Shown: positions 1 to 15,170, counted from the first letter of the stretch. The stretch is DNA of 64,000 nt from Pampus argenteus (GCA_036937835.1 CM072871.1:3525001-3589000); one strand, 5' to 3'. The notes: a model not told the origin generated them from the sequence alone. A program made the numbers and translations.

Positions 1-3000
1 TTACATACCCTGCACACACACACACAGACCTGTTCGATATGCACCGACGCCCACTTTACTCATCTGTAACATCTAAGGTTTACCCGAATATGAGCTGTGA
101 TATCTTGCATAAGGAGACATCTGAGTGTCCTGGCTGCTCGCCGGTTCAGGCGTGTGTTTGCGTGTCGCTATGGATCAGGCGGCGCTCAGGTGTCAAACAC
201 GGCAGACTGACATCATGTGAAGCGTGATGTATAAAGAGCTGGAGTGACTGGTGTTACCTGAGAAGTCTGCTGGCTTTGCAGCATACAGAGTTCAGGTTTG
301 ACATGTGTGTGATGGGTGGATATCGCTCCCTGAGCAGCAGCGAGCTCATGACACACCGTGCCATAAGTTAATCAGTAAATCAATGCGTGGCAGCCAGCGG
401 TGGCTTATTTTCTCCCTCTGACAGAGAGTCTTTCTACAATCTAAAATGAAAAGATGCTTTGGAGCGTGCTACTTTTCTCTGAATGGATGCATTTTGTTTG
501 TACAACATTGTGTCTTCAACATATTTTCTCGAGCTAAAGAAACATCACCAGGAGCAGGTTTTTAAAGCTGCAGGCACATTTTTTAAAAAGCTACTCGACA
601 ATTCAAATGAATGAATGAATGAATGAATGAATCAGAATGGCAAATGAGTCTGCTGACATGCAGTGAGTCCTTGCAGGATTTCACCCCCTCCATACTCACC
701 TGCTTACGTATTTATTTACACTTGTAGGTGGTATTTCTACTTCTTCAGGCTCGGTAACAATAACGGATGTTCTTGCACCTGAGTTTATGGTTTCATCCTC
801 TGTTTGTTGCTTATTATGTTTTTTTTTTTTAATCCACAAAGAAGAAGTATTGTCAGCAGGGACTTAACCTGCTGGGGCCTTTTGTATCAGGAGAGTAGGT
901 GGTGTTTTGAGTGTGTATACATTTCTGTATGGTCCTGCTTGGTTTGTTGTATTTGGTATCTAGTGAGAGCAGCTGCTGTCCTTTGTGGCAATCTAATCAA
1001 CAGAAATAGACGGGGCGGCCCCTTACTGGGCCGCAGGCCTGGTGATGCAGAGAGGTCACAGTTAATACTCCCCAACGCTCCACATAGACTAAAGGTTGGA
1101 ATATTTGCATGTTCAGAGGAACAATTAGTCATATTTTTAAACGCCTGGGGGATTAAAATGAAGCTTTATAAGCAAATTATTCAAAGTTCCAGCTTTGGCA
1201 ATAAATGCTGGTTGTGTTTTATAACTGTCAGTAGTTATAGACTTTTTATTGAAATGATTAATCATTTAGTTGCCAGCTTTTAAATGAATTGCCAAGTATT
1301 TTGATAATTGATTAATCGTCATTTTTTTTAAGAACATTATCTAAATTCTCTGATTTCAGCTTCTCAAATATGAATATTTTCTGGTTTCTATTTAGTCCAG
1401 TTGTCGACTGTTAGTAGCGACAAAAGAAATTTGTGGACGTCAATTTAGGCTTTGTTAACATTTTTCACCATAATCGAGAAAACAATCGACAGATGAATCG
1501 ATAATGACAATAATTAGTATGAAGGGAACAATGGTTGGTACTGTGTGTCTGTAAGGATCATGTTATCTTCGGTTAGTGGTCTATTGTCGAGCCCTAATCA
1601 TATAAAATTATCTCAGAAATGTCTCAAAATTAGTCAGAAACTCATTACAGAATTTTATTTTGATATTTGTTTTAATAAACCGTCAAATTCTGCAAAACAA
1701 CACGGTTAGATGTCTGATTCGACGCACTTTTTTTACACTTCACAGTTAAGTCATGATAAATATATATATAAATATATATATATATAAGTGTTTGAATAGA
1801 AGCTTATTGACTCAAACAGACATATTATTCTGTAACTGTGTTGCCGCGGCTCAGTTTGGTTGCTTGGCAGAGACCTAACTTCAGTAAATATCCCACATCT
1901 CAGCGTCAACAGTTCGACTAATGTTCGTCCTCCTCCTCCACAGTAACAGAACAAGAGGAGACGCTCTCCGTGGTTCATGGACACTTGTTATAGTCGCTGG
2001 AGTCTCTAACACGGGCCCCTCCTGTGGTTTGATGCCTGACTCATCACAGATAAGGCAGAGGCAGTAATCCTGCTACAACATTGATCACAGTATCAAGGTC
2101 CGTTGCTCTCATGTTGAGGACGCAGCGTAGCTCCAGGGTAGCTAATGTTTAAGCAGGTCTCCATGCTTTTCCCACCAGTTAAAATCTGTTCATTTTTCTA
2201 TGCAACAGATTGATCTGAGAGGAACTATGATCCTAATTTATAACTTCTACTGCTGGCTAAAACTCAAACACGCCCTGTCCTTGCTTGTAAAATGTCATTT
2301 AGCGAAGCTGCAAGCTGTTAAAAGCAAGATAATTGTGTTGCGTAATAACATGTAGGGAGGAGGTGTTAAGATGGCACGCATTCATAGAGCGGCGGAAACA
2401 TTGAATATGTCATTGAATTACTTCTCTGTGCTGGCCTTCTTATTACATGATAATTTAGTGATTAATATTGATTAATTAATGTAAAGCTTACATTTACCAG
2501 CAGCACGCAGGCTTGCTGGTTAGCTCTGTCGCCTCACAGCTGGAGCGAAGCAGCCACCTGGAGCTTTTCTGATAACGTCTGTCTGAGTGCTTTTCCTCTG
2601 TTTCAGAAACACAAGCTGTTTATTTTATTATTATTATTATTTTTGCATGTTAACACACTAAACTGAGTTTCATTTTCGTTCAGCCTCCTTTTCTCTGAAA
2701 TCTGAAATGCACTGGTGCAGCGGGCGGTTTTGACCTTTCTGCTGGTTATTGCTTAACGTCTGAGTGTTGAACTACTGGCTGGCTTATAAAAGTGACTCAA
2801 CAAGTCCACATACATGTGTCTAATATGAGTATTTAATGCCATGCACTTGTTATGTACAGTCAGTGTGCTCTCTGTGTTTATAATGGATCCCACTTTCTCT
2901 CCGTCTTCTCTTTCCTCGCCACTCAGAGAACATCTGAGTGCATACTCTTACTTTGAAGGTGAAAGTCTACCGTGACCCCTCTGTTGTACACCTGCCTACA

Positions 3001-3548
3001 CACACACACGTCAAAGCAACCTTTTTTTTTTTTGTGCTTTTTCATAAATATAATAACGGTCATCTTGTAAGCAACATCATGCATTGATAATGCGTTGCTA
3101 ATCCTGGTCTGAGTGTGAAGCAGCTGCAGGCTGGCCAGCTCTTTCATCTGTGACTGACAGCCGCAGCGGTGGAGGTTGCCTCGCACGCTTACTCCGGCAT
3201 ACACAAGATGTTTGGCATGATATTGCTCCCGTCTAGCACACAACGAACGCTCCAACCACACGCTGTGTTTGAAATACAGAAAGGGGGAAATTACCCTGGT
3301 TTGTGTCTACTACTGCAAAAATGAAAATAAAACCCAAATACCACTTTCATGCCTCATTGTTTTAAGCCTCTTTAAGCTCATTGCAACATTGTGCAGGTGC
3401 CTTGATGGCGCCTATATTGAGAATAGCATGAAAGGCTGCTGTTTTTCCATTTGTGTTGTGGTTATCCCAGACATTTTGTTTCCAGTTTGACCTAATGATG
3501 ATGCTCTCTAACTTGATATTTCAATCTGTTTGTGTGCCTTCTCTTCAG
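1..3548 (+). other. Intronic DNA of MCU (5' part), no gene seen
   Basis: This stretch lies upstream of the first MCU exon I can place and is most simply read as the large first intron of MCU. I see no exon-like reading frame with splice sites and family similarity. It holds a short AATG tetranucleotide run (about 605-631) and an old interspersed repeat at 1290-1520, listed separately. The MCU first exon, with the start of the mitochondrial transit peptide, is not visible and is presumably upstream of the window. Confidence 0.6.
1290..1520 (+). repeat. Old interspersed repeat with ATCGATTAAT-type ends (copy 1)
   Basis: The segment runs from 'ttgataattgattaatcgtc' through 'cagcttctcaaatatgaat' to 'gaatcgataatgacaataat'. 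This layout, with TTAATCG-rich ends around a middle containing CAGCTTCTCAAATRTGA, is one I recognise as a very common non-coding interspersed element in percomorph fish. A second, oppositely oriented copy lies at 46290-46510, where the complementary stretches appear in reverse order. Neither copy has coding capacity. I do not assign a class name, because I cannot see intact terminal repeats or target-site duplications. Confidence 0.6.
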
Positions 3549-3662
3549 CAGGAGGTACTGTCTGCTCCTTTCACCCGTCAGACTGTCAGGAGAGCACATG
3601 GCCTACGGTCAGCAGCCCACTCCACACTCTTCAGCCAGCCTCCCACTGCCCTGTCTCCACAG
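3549..3662 (+). CDS. mcu: Candidate MCU exon encoding part of the mitochondrial transit peptide
   Basis: A 114-nt open segment is flanked by a pyrimidine-rich acceptor (ending ttctcttcag) and a good donor (CAG|gttagt). It is read in phase 0 at both ends, exactly the phase needed to join the firm MCU exon at 19189. Its 38-residue product is rich in Arg, Ser, Thr and Ala and nearly free of acidic residues (for example RRAHGLRSAAHSTLFSQ), as expected of a mitochondrial presequence. Adding it brings MCU close to the usual 350-residue length once a short first exon is supplied. The acceptor is a NAGNAG, so one Gln may be optional. Against it, presequences diverge too much to confirm by eye, and human MCU seems to need one exon fewer. 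It could be an alternative exon or a chance match. Confidence 0.5.
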
Positions 3663-4926
3663 GTTAGTGTGTCCGGGCTCTATAGCAAATCCATATTTGT
3701 TAGTTGAACTTTGTGTATGTGTGTGGCTCATTGATGTGGACAACACATGAAATCTCTGGAGCTGGCATCACCCTCACTCTGTCAAGCTTGTATCACCCCA
3801 ATGCAGCTTTTAAAAATCATTTAAAAAAGGTCAATCAGAAGATTTGATTTTAGGTTATTTTAAATATTAGATCAATATTAGCAAGTTTGGTACTGGCAGT
3901 CACTGTTCAGTCCTTGGCTTACGATAGCAACTGTTTTATTAGTTTTATTCCTCTGTGATCTAAAAGAATAAAAGTCTGCGTTTAACCCCACTGTAATACA
4001 TATTTCATGTTTGCAGCTTTAGTCGAGACGTATTCTCACAGCTACTACAATAAAAAGCAATAATCCTCCGTCACATGTGCCTGTTTTGTCGTTGTTTCGA
4101 TCATTTTCTGTTTACCAGTGATTAGCATGCAAGGCCTATTTAGGTGAGGATTACTCGAATGGCTGATGAGGTCACAGAACGGCAGCCTTTTCATAAAGCC
4201 ATTACCTGGAGAGATCTATGCAAACATATTCAATAATCTCTCTGTTCAAAGCAGCCGCTCGGCTGGCGTGCCGTCGCAGTGATTCAGTGTTGTTGACATA
4301 AAGCATATGTGCGCTGCCATATATGAAAACCTTTAATAGTTCCTGTAAATCAATAGATTGACAGGACTATATTTGGATTGTGAACACGCGTACTGGTGGA
4401 GAACGAGCTGTTTCTGTGACATACGGCGTTGATGGGAAAGCAAACTTATCAAAAAGTGTTTTCACTGCAGCAATGCGATGTGTAAAACTGAATGCATAGT
4501 AATGTGTGCATATATAATGTTTGGTTCCAAGGGCAGCTTCTTGTTTTTTTTCTACTTTTGCACAGTGAAATTACATTTACATTTAATTAGAATTGCAATT
4601 AGAGTCACGTAACTCATCATATACTTAATTGACTTGCAGATGCACTTTCCTAACAAGTCTAGTACACATGGGGGTTTCCAGATTGAAATTTGTTATCCGA
4701 CAAAACAATGGATACGTCTGTATTATTGTGTAATGTCTCTTGTTGGGCCCTCTAATGTGATATCAGTGCCAAATTAATTTCTTCCTCGGTCTTAAGTTTG
4801 ATGGATTATTGCAGTCTGTTTTTGGATCACAGCGTTGTGTTTTCCAGCAAGAGTTTGGTTTGTTTCAACTTTTTGTTTAAATCACATCACCTGGAGTCTA
4901 CAGTTCCTGTGAAAGTGACGACTTAG

Positions 4927-5303
<377 letters not shown>

Positions 5304-8300
5304 CTCGCCATATAATACTATATTGTAATATCTGCAGCAGCTTTTAAATGGACCTTATTTTGTCAACTAATATACATGCATGTCAGAGTCGTGTAAATTA
5401 AGTATGTCCCTACAAGGTATCGGGGTCACCACGACACTGCTGCAATGTTCTCGGCTCAGGGTGTCATGTTGGTGTCCTTCCAGTAGACCAGTCACAAGAT
5501 CCGGGAGAAGCACTTCTCAGCGCTGCCACTTTGTCCTTCGCCTCTTCCTCTTTTCTTGCCGTGGTCAGACCGCATCTCTCGGTATTGTTGTGAGTTCAAG
5601 CCTGCTAGAATCCAATAAAGCATTATGTTAAAAAGATCAGCTCAAGGTTAAGTGTGTATATTTTTCACCAGGAAATGCAGCAACAATCTTGCACGGGGAT
5701 GAAAGTTTTATGACGAGAACAGGATATTTGTTCCTTGAGTGCTTTCAATCCTTGTGCTGTGGATAGCGGTGCATTAGCTCCTCTCTTTTGCTTTCTGTGC
5801 GTGCGCGTGTCACGGTTACGTGCATCCGGGAGCGAGTTTATGTTTGATGTGCTTTGTGGTGGTGCGCGTGTGTTTATGTGTCATTGGGCTATATGAAACG
5901 GAGAAGGCAGGCAGGGGTTTGTGCAGGGTGGGGGTGGTTGTAGAGTGAAAAATGAGCAGAGGCTTCCCTCGGACTGTTTACTTTTCACTGCAGCAGGCCT
6001 CTCCCGAAAGGCATTGTGGGAAGGGAGGTTGGTGAATGAGAACAGAGGAAATGTATACATTACTTACGCTGCTGGGAAGTGAAAACATCAGCCATGGGTC
6101 ATCCAAGCAAAACTGTGTTCACCACAGGGTGAAACAACAGAGCTGAGACTGAGCTAGTCAGTAGTCCCAAGTGTCTCTCTCCCTGCCACGTAGCCCCCAG
6201 GGGGAGAGCTGTTTGTTCAGAGGGCAGGCGAGGGAGGAGACACAGGAGGCTTAGCAGGGAGTGTTTGCCTTGCCGGGGCTTGTTGTCTCTGCTAGGTTGG
6301 ACTGAGGATGATATTGTTATAACCGCAGTGGAAGGTGGATCCAGCCGCAAAACGGTGACACCGTACAGAAACGCTCCCAGAATGACAATCAGGTTGCAGG
6401 AACTCGTTGGTCGTTACAAACATCGACTCCAACTATAACGTTTGTATACTGCGTTTTTTTTTTTTCCATTGCATTGACATCCTTCTCCCTCGCTCCTGCA
6501 TTGCTGCAGTACAGGCACTTGTCTCCTACTTGGCTAAGCCAGCGCTCCCTCCCTCCTTTCCCTCCTCTCTCTGTCCTTCCTTGGCATCCATCAGTTTAGC
6601 TGCAGCTTCCCACGAGGCCTGATGGGTCACGGCTACACGCACTCGCACACACACGCACGCACAGAGCCAAACTCAGCAGCGATATTCATGCACAGACCTC
6701 TCGACCCATCTGCGACTCAGCTCTTACAGATGGGAACTGTGGCAATTTAGAGAAGTTGTCAAATATCACGCATGAAGAGGAACACCGAAATGAGGAGGAA
6801 ACAAGTTGTGGGTTCGTTACTGCAAAGTGGAAGCCAATTCATCTATTTCCATGTATTTCAGCGCGGTAGAATAAATTACAGGATACGTCGGTGGATGGAT
6901 AGAAGATGAGATGTAAGGCACTTGTTCGCTGACTCATGCTTTCGCCAAGGCTTCGCCATATCTTGTGTTGTTGTTGTAGTGATTTTTGTCAGTTACCTAC
7001 ACTGATATGGGTAATCATCCATCATCCAGGCATCTCTGGCAGAACAGATTGAGCCACTTTACAGGTTTTGCATCAGGTGAAAACGGCCAATTACAGAACA
7101 CAATGGTTGCTCCAAGAAACAGGTGTGTCATGAAGAAAGCAAAACAAAGAATTTCAAACTGCCCGAACGTGTTTGTGTGTGTGTCTGTCAGTCTTTGTGT
7201 GTACATTTCCACTTTTTTTTCTTCTTCTTCTTTTTATGACATCAAATCAGCAACAGTTTGTGCCGTGTCGTCCATTTACGCTGATTGACCATCAACTGTG
7301 TGTCCGGGTGCGAGACGTCCGGGACAGACTCATCTGTGGCTCATCTTCCAACCGGAAGAGGTCAAAAAGGGATTTAGTTTGAATGACTTGTACTTGTTTT
7401 AGCTCTTGACCTTTTTTGAAGGAGACTTGACACTTAAAACACACTTACCCTTTTGCACACAAACACACCTTGTTAGTCACATTTGACATTTGTCACAAAG
7501 CAAACAACCTCTCCACACACTCCCTGACCTGACGGAGCTTTTTCATATTTTATTTTACTGTGCATAATTTACAATCTATTCACTGGAAGTGTTGTGTCAA
7601 ATGAACACAGAGAGAGAGAGAGTGTGTGTGTGCGTGTGTGTAAAGGTTTAAGCAGGAGCTATTAATGGGTGCTGATAAACTACCAAAAGATTGATGGGAG
7701 TTTCCTGCTTGTGCCGCTGATTCCTGGAGGAACAGTGAGCTGAATCTGTAGTTTCAAGCCGTTTTCTTTTGGTTATTTTCTTTATTATTCGATATGTGTT
7801 TATTTGCATCTCTCAGTTCACAAAATCTGCCGTTAATAGACGGACTTTCTACTTGAACATCTAGAAAACACTTGAGACCTACTCAGCTTTTAATTAGCTC
7901 AGCAGTAAATTAGGATGTTTGTGGGTGCATGTGTGTATAATTGTGAGAAGAGAGTCATCACAGCTGTTATGATTTTGTCAGCTGACATGAAAGAAAAAAA
8001 AAATCTGCAATATTTCTAAACTCGTCCATGTCAGTGGGGTGACGCACCGGGAAAGTCTCGTGTCACTGAGTTTGTTTCCTTCAAAATAAAATGGATTATT
8101 TTATCATGACACAGACATCTGTGATGCTGAGATACTGTGTTTAATTATATTATTGTTTATTTGTGTTTGTAACTTTCTCAGATATTGCACGGGGGTAAAA
8201 ATGCAGGAAAGGGTGATTTGGGCTCATATTGAGATGATTATTTCTGTTTATCTCTTCAAACAGCAAATAAAGGCATCCTGTATATTGCAAACAAACAAGT

Positions 8301-11300
8301 AAAGCTGGAAAATAAAAAGCAGGGTGGTTTGTTTTGTGGGTCCCAAATGAAATATCACCACTTTGAAAAGACAGACATAAATAAATAAATAAAAGTTATA
8401 AGAAATAACGCTGAACGCTTTTATTGGATCGATGTTTGTCTGAAATGTGACCTCAGTGAATTTCTGTGGTTCATCACAAAATCAATGTGAAGAATTTCAA
8501 GAAGAAAGCTGATTTTCTTTATCTGACATTTTCTGCCAGAACATTCATTGATCAAAAAACTGACCTTTTTTAAATCAGAAAATCGTCAGAAAAAAATCAT
8601 AAAAGAACAGGAAGGAAAATCAATTCAGTTAAGAACTTTAATTTAAAAAATATATATATATCGTCAATATATTTAATACATATATGTGCCTGAAGTGGGT
8701 AAAATGATCCTGTAACAGCACATGCACTTCCACTCATGAGCGTGCACAAGTGTGATGGAAAAACAAACATGGAGGACGATGATACACCAGCGGAGATTAA
8801 ATTTCATGCAGCTTTAATTGTTGGTTGACACGTTGTGGAGGGTAACGTGATGCTGAAACCACAAACTGATGCAGGAAACGTTTGTCTAACGGATACAAGC
8901 GTGTACTTATTTGCGATTAAGGCTCAATAAACCTTTTAAAGCCTGGTGTGGCGTTCATTGAAACACAAGAATGATGGAAAACGATACAGGAATGGTGCAA
9001 ATAACCACTAAATACTACTACAGCAATACTATAGTGTCACATAAGCATTTTTCTCTCTTTTTACATTTTGCAAAGTATATTTGCAAATATTTGAAAATGG
9101 TCTTGTAAACATAATCGCATAGTAGAGTATTTATGAGGGCTCCTCTTTACTTGCATTACTGCCTTAGTTGCATATTTTTGACGCTTTTGAAAGGCTGTAA
9201 AGAGTTTACAGAGCTTTGGCCTTTTGAAGCCGAGAAGCTAACAAGAAAAGCCGATATTAACAATTCATGCTTCAGATAAATATTGTCTGTACAAACTCAG
9301 CGATATGAACTGTGGTTGTGTAGTTACGCAAGAATAAGAAAAAAAAATGCATCAACAGATAGTTGTGATATAAGTGTTGTGTGGTGCAATCTTCGTTTCC
9401 ATTCGACAGCCGCAATGAAGCATGAGGTGACGCCATAGGGCCCTGCTTTCAGAAAGATGTCATCACACTGAAGCTGTTAAACCTCTAATTTGTAGTAATA
9501 GTAGCCCTCGGAGATTAACTGAGCATACGCATCATTAACATCTGTTACCAAAAAAAGTACCTTCGTTTTTTTTGGAAGCATCTGAGGGAAGCAAGAGGAG
9601 CTGCAGCCAACATCGAAGCTCGAGGAGAGAGAGGAAAAGAAAAGAGGGGAACAATAGCAGTGGGAGGTCATGCGATGGAGGAGGAACAAGCCCATTGCGA
9701 AAGATGGAGAGTCAAATCATATCTGAACTGGAAAGAATCGAGGAGGCAAAAAAAGGCTCAAAGAGCTGCATACTGATGATGAGGATTAAGATATTGTAAA
9801 TGGGAGCACGAGGACGTTTTTGTCAGACTGACTAGCTCACATCGATTTTTAGGTCGCGATGTCGTTTAGGGGAAATGAAAAGGGCAAAGATGAGAAAGAG
9901 CATCTTTAACACAGTCGTCATCAGCTGTGCAGCCTGATCCACAATTAATATTAGCTGACTTTGTTAGACATAGTTGGGGTTTGTCAGTTGTCTCTGCTGC
10001 CCCCGGCGCGGTCTGTGAGTCAGACTCTGTGAGCTTGTAGAGCGGCGCCGGCCGTCACATCACATGCAGGCAGGAGTGTATGAGATGCTGCCCAGGACCC
10101 TTTGAGATCTGAAGGGCTGCCTGCCTGGTTATTTGACTGATGGGACGTCCGTTCCCCGAGCCCTGCAGGTGGGCAGAATAATGGACGTTTCAGACTCTGG
10201 CCCACTTTCCATAAAGTGTTCAAAGTCTGTGTGGGAGTGAGCTGTGAATATTCAAAGTTTGTTGGTGAATAGACTGCAGTGAAGCATTTATTTTTATAAT
10301 ATACTATACTACTACATTTACCATTTTTCTGAGAATATAGCATCTCTCTGTGAACTCTCCTCCACCAAGTCAAAATGATTTAAAAAAATTATATTTTTAT
10401 TGAAATTATTTTATATAAACTAAACATTTCTGACCTGCTGCTAACCAGTAAATTAAATTAATTTGTGTCTTAAAATAAGTCACGCTAGAAACTTGCTAGT
10501 TTGTTAGCTACTACTAGCTAGCGAGCTAACAGCTTACACGCTATCTGTCACATTAGCTCTTGATGTTAGCTTTGTCATTTTTTGGACAATAAACTAACAC
10601 AGTTCATTCAAGATATATATTTATACCTCAACTTCTGTCTACAAACTGTCATAACTGTTTTGTTATGATTATATTTATATTCGGGCAGAGGAGTGTTAAA
10701 TTAAAGTAGATGGTACAACAAAGCTAATAAGCTAAATTAGCTTCCCTGTTCTTCGGTGCTAATTTGCACGTTTTCACTTAAAGTTGAACTTCATTGTTTT
10801 TAAATTTGTTTGCTGAGAGTAATAAGAGGAAAACCTTTCATTAAAATGAATTAAATCTGAATTGATTGAATATTATATTGTTTTTTAATTGTATTATTAT
10901 TATTTTTATTTATATATGGTTTGTCTCAAAACTACATTTTTACTGCAGTTGTTTTTAAGGGATAATTTAAAAAGAGTTTTGTATGGAGATATTATAGTCA
11001 GTATTTAAAGATTATGGTTTGCTAGAAATCAGCTCCTGGTCTGACTGTGGTACTCGTGGGAAATTAGCACCAAGTTTAAGAGGAGAGTAGATACTGTACA
11101 TCCTGGACATAAACTATCATTTGTGTCTGCTGTGTTAGCGACTTTTTTTGTTGCTCCTAACTGGAAAATGTCACAAATAAAAGCTGCTGCTACAGTAAAT
11201 GAATGAGGCGAGCTGTTTAACTACAGTTTGCTCTGTATGAGTCGATTGTTGTGTGCAGCCTCCTCTCAGCTACTTCAGTCGTGTCTGGTCCACTTTGTCA

Positions 11301-14300
11301 GAGTGGCATTCATTAGCCCAGTTTTAGTTTTGGCATGTCTGCATGCCATATGTCCATATGGACTACAGCAGCAAAGTAAAAAAAAAGCTGACAGACTCGC
11401 TGACACAGCCAAGAGGGCATAAAGTTACAATTGTGTGGATTCAGTTTTCTACACTTTCTAGTTTGTCTCTATGGAGCATGCAGCGATGATGCTAGACAGC
11501 TACTGCTGCAGAATGATGGGCGAACACTGAGCTTGCATTGATATTCTGGGTGATTTTAGAGGCTGCTTTCATGGACTGTGTACTTTTATAGTCCACGTCG
11601 TGTTCAAGGCATTGAGGGCCAGAGAGGAACGATGCTCTGATGAGAGGAGGAGTTCCTCAAAAGAAGCGTTCCCATGCTCCGCTCCATAAATAACAGCTGC
11701 TGCTTCACAAGCATCTACTCTCATTACAGGGCCAGATCTGCATCAAGGAAGCATTGTGAATGCATGCTCTTTACCAGCTGCTTCTTGGCCATTTATGGTA
11801 GCAGCTGTCATGTTATCCGACAGTGTGCAGGTTTTTTACAACTACACAGATCCCCTCATGATCCTCCCTATCCAGGGGGGGAGACTATTAATAGTTCCTC
11901 CTACATGAATAAGACTTGCTTTAATTGTAGACTCAGATATGGCTCCGATCATCCCATGTGTTAATGAAGAGTTCTTAAAACTATTGAAAACAGTTATAAG
12001 TGAGTATGGATGCAGCATAGCAAACATAGCAGTTGTTTTCATTATCGATCATATCAATACCCTAAAGGACAGTGTGCAGAAATGCATAATAAGATATGTA
12101 CATGCAGCGTAATGTACCTGATTCATCACATGAATGGATGGATGTTTAAACTTGTTTAGCAAACAGAATAAATATCTCAGTTTACCATTTAAGTCGAGAC
12201 GAGGAACAAAACATAACTTGAGGGTCAAGATTATGAAAGCAAAGCAGAGGGGAAAAGTGGAGCATGTTGCACCCTTCAGCATCACAGATGAGAGATAAAT
12301 TGGTGATGACCTGGTACTAATGCGTGTACTCTGAACATAATATTTTATTCACTGTGGATTTTAATAAAAGTGATCATGAACTATGAATCCTAAAAGGAAT
12401 GTTTTGGTTGTTTGTTTGTTTTTTGTCACAGAAAAATAAATGTAGTTCTGCTTTTTGAGGCGTACTTGCAAAGGGAATAACTATAATGGTGGGAGGTATA
12501 GATAGACTGAAAGCTTCTCAGCCTCACTGATGATGGTGGGAAGAAGGAAAGGGAGCATAATAAGAATTGAACAGCTTATTCAGCAGCATTGATTAGTCTG
12601 TGATGCATGTGATGTGAAGGAGCTGTAGGGCTCTACCTTTTCACACTCCTGAAGCTTTGTCAGGGCTGGCAAGATATGTAATGAGATCATGGCCTGTGCA
12701 GAGTAACAGTGAGTGTGTATGATGTGCGTGTGCAACGCATGTATTCCTTAGATGGTGTCTATGAATGTCGGCCAGGTTGGAGTTCGTTTCAAAGGAGGGG
12801 AAAAACTGATGAAGCTGAAGGGAGTGAAGAAGGAGAAGTCCCTTCATCTAGATGCCTCAGCGGGTGAAATTAGCACCGCCACGAGCAGCTAGTGCCATCT
12901 GGTGTATGAGCAATCAAACGAGGGTCATACTGTGTCTGCACAATGACAACACACACATTTACTGTATATACACATTATGCATGCATAAACGCTGTTATCA
13001 ATTTCTGCATCCGGACGCTCTGATCTCAAAAATGACCTAAAGGAAATTGGAGAAAAGCAGGTGCTCCTCAGCTGGATTGAATTCTTCCAAGAGCGGCGTT
13101 GTCTTCTAAGCTGAGGCGTGAAAGCCTGTAGTGCTGTTTAATAATGCATCAGGTTCCACCGCTGCTGGTCCTCAGGCAAGGGTGGAGGGTTGAGAGGGTG
13201 GAGGTGTGGCTGTGATGGTCCAAGTGTCCCCCGCTGAAGAAGCCCACGTGTCACAGAGTCACTCACAGCTGAGATATTATCCCGTGGATTAAGCAGTCCA
13301 TGAGCTGGCATTAATTAATCAAAGCATATCCAGGGTCTAAGAGGCAATTTTATTGAAATGGAATGAAAGATTAAGATGAAATTATTTATAGCCTGCTGTA
13401 GCTGGTGTGGGGTTTTGATGTTTGAAATGGCCTAATCACTATCAACTCTGCATTGCAGTGGGGAGATCAGATTGGTACGGGCTTTCCTATGAGCACGCTG
13501 TGCTTCGTCACGGTTTCCCTCTCATTGTGGGAGCAGTGATTGCTTAATACTGTTCATGAATGTGACCGCAGATTTCATATCTGTTAATGGCTTTTTACCA
13601 GGCGAGGAATCCAGCCGAACAGAAAAGGCTTCTTCATTACATAAGCCTGTTTGTGCTGAAGCAGGGTATAAAATGACAGAGTGATTACTGTCACGCTCCC
13701 ACTCTCTTCTGTAGCAGCGCCTACTTTATCTAGGTGTATGTTTGCTTTTGTCTGTATGTGTTTCTGCGGCTGACGGAGGAGGACCCCGGCGGACTGTGAG
13801 TGCTTTGCAAGCGGGCGCAGCTGTGCTTTTCAACTGGTTAACCTCACAGTGAGGGAGATGTGAGCTGTGAGGAGCGGAGTGGACAGGACCTCGCCCTCGG
13901 AGTTGGTTAGAAAGAGGAGGTGACGAGCAGCGCAGCACTGAGACACAAAACTCATTTATGAGACAGGAACCAGACATTAGTTGTCCTACACAAGAATTTT
14001 TCAGTGTTCAGGACAAATGTTGCATGTAGTTTATTGTTTAATCAATTAACAGAACATAATCTAATGTAATCAAATGTAAAGATTGGCTGATTTTTCTGTG
14101 GGTTTTTAATAATAATTAATAACTTGGTCTTGGGAAGTTTTAAACTTTAAAAGATGAGTTAGAGTTTGAGTTACACCTTCAGACACAGTCAAACTGATCC
14201 TTTTGCATTCCTGTGGTTTCAAATATCGTTTATAACCTAGTAAAAAAAATCTGCTTAGGTCTAAAGTAATTAAATTTAAATCAAGGAAATGGTGCTTTTA

Positions 14301-15170
14301 TATAACGTAGCTGATTAAGTGATTTAAAAAAAAGTGGGTTTTTAAAGTGTCAGCAGTGTCTTAATGTGCTATAAAAGAGTAATAAAGCCAGAAACACAAG
14401 GATACAGAAACACTGTACACACGCTTTCCTTCCAGCAGCTAAGAAGATGCTAGATGTATCTTGAATTTAGTAGCTCATAAACCTCACTCGGCCTTTTTCT
14501 TTTTAACAATCTACGTTGAAATTCAGCCGGATGTCGCTGCTGATTGTCGGTGATATACTGGTGATAACAATGTTCCTCTAAAATCAATTATATCCTCATT
14601 TACTCAACGAGTGCATCGTGGGAGATGGAAGTGGATGCACATAAACACCAGGAGAGTTTTTAGGGACACCTGCCTTCATATTGATCTCTCTTATTGGGTA
14701 TCATGGCTCTACATACAGTGACCTCCCACTGACCCCACTTTACACACGGCTCCTCTTCCTGGTTTCGTCGCCGTGGTAGCATGATGGAGCACCGCTTATC
14801 AAACCACTGGGCCAATGGGAAATTGATCCGTTTGATTGTAAATCTGTCGTCACGGCATGACTTCAACCAATAAAAGGAAATAAAAATATTGAAAGATAAT
14901 GCAGATGTAGAAAATGAGTATGTGCGTTATTGACATGCATGAGGTGTATACCGGCTCACGTGTGTGTGTGTGTGTGAATGATTTCATGAGTGACTTTGTA
15001 TGAGTGTCCGTGTTATCTGGTCCGCAGCCACGGCTCAGGACAGCATATTACCACATAGATGGATGCAGTCATTGTGGAGATAAATGACAAGGTTTCAACT
15101 ACCCCAAGAAGGGCACCGTGAAATGGGAATTATGTCAGCAACATTATTCCTCAACACCGGTGTCTGTTAA

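Noticed and set aside
9572..9799. Basic, Arg/Ser/Lys-rich 75-codon frame that looks like a nuclear protein fragment
   Set aside because: It lies in purine-rich DNA without credible splice sites and I recognise no family. Composition alone explains it.
13310..13660. Non-repetitive intronic stretch considered as a conserved non-coding element
   Set aside because: It looks unlike simple repeats, but conservation cannot be judged without alignment to other species.
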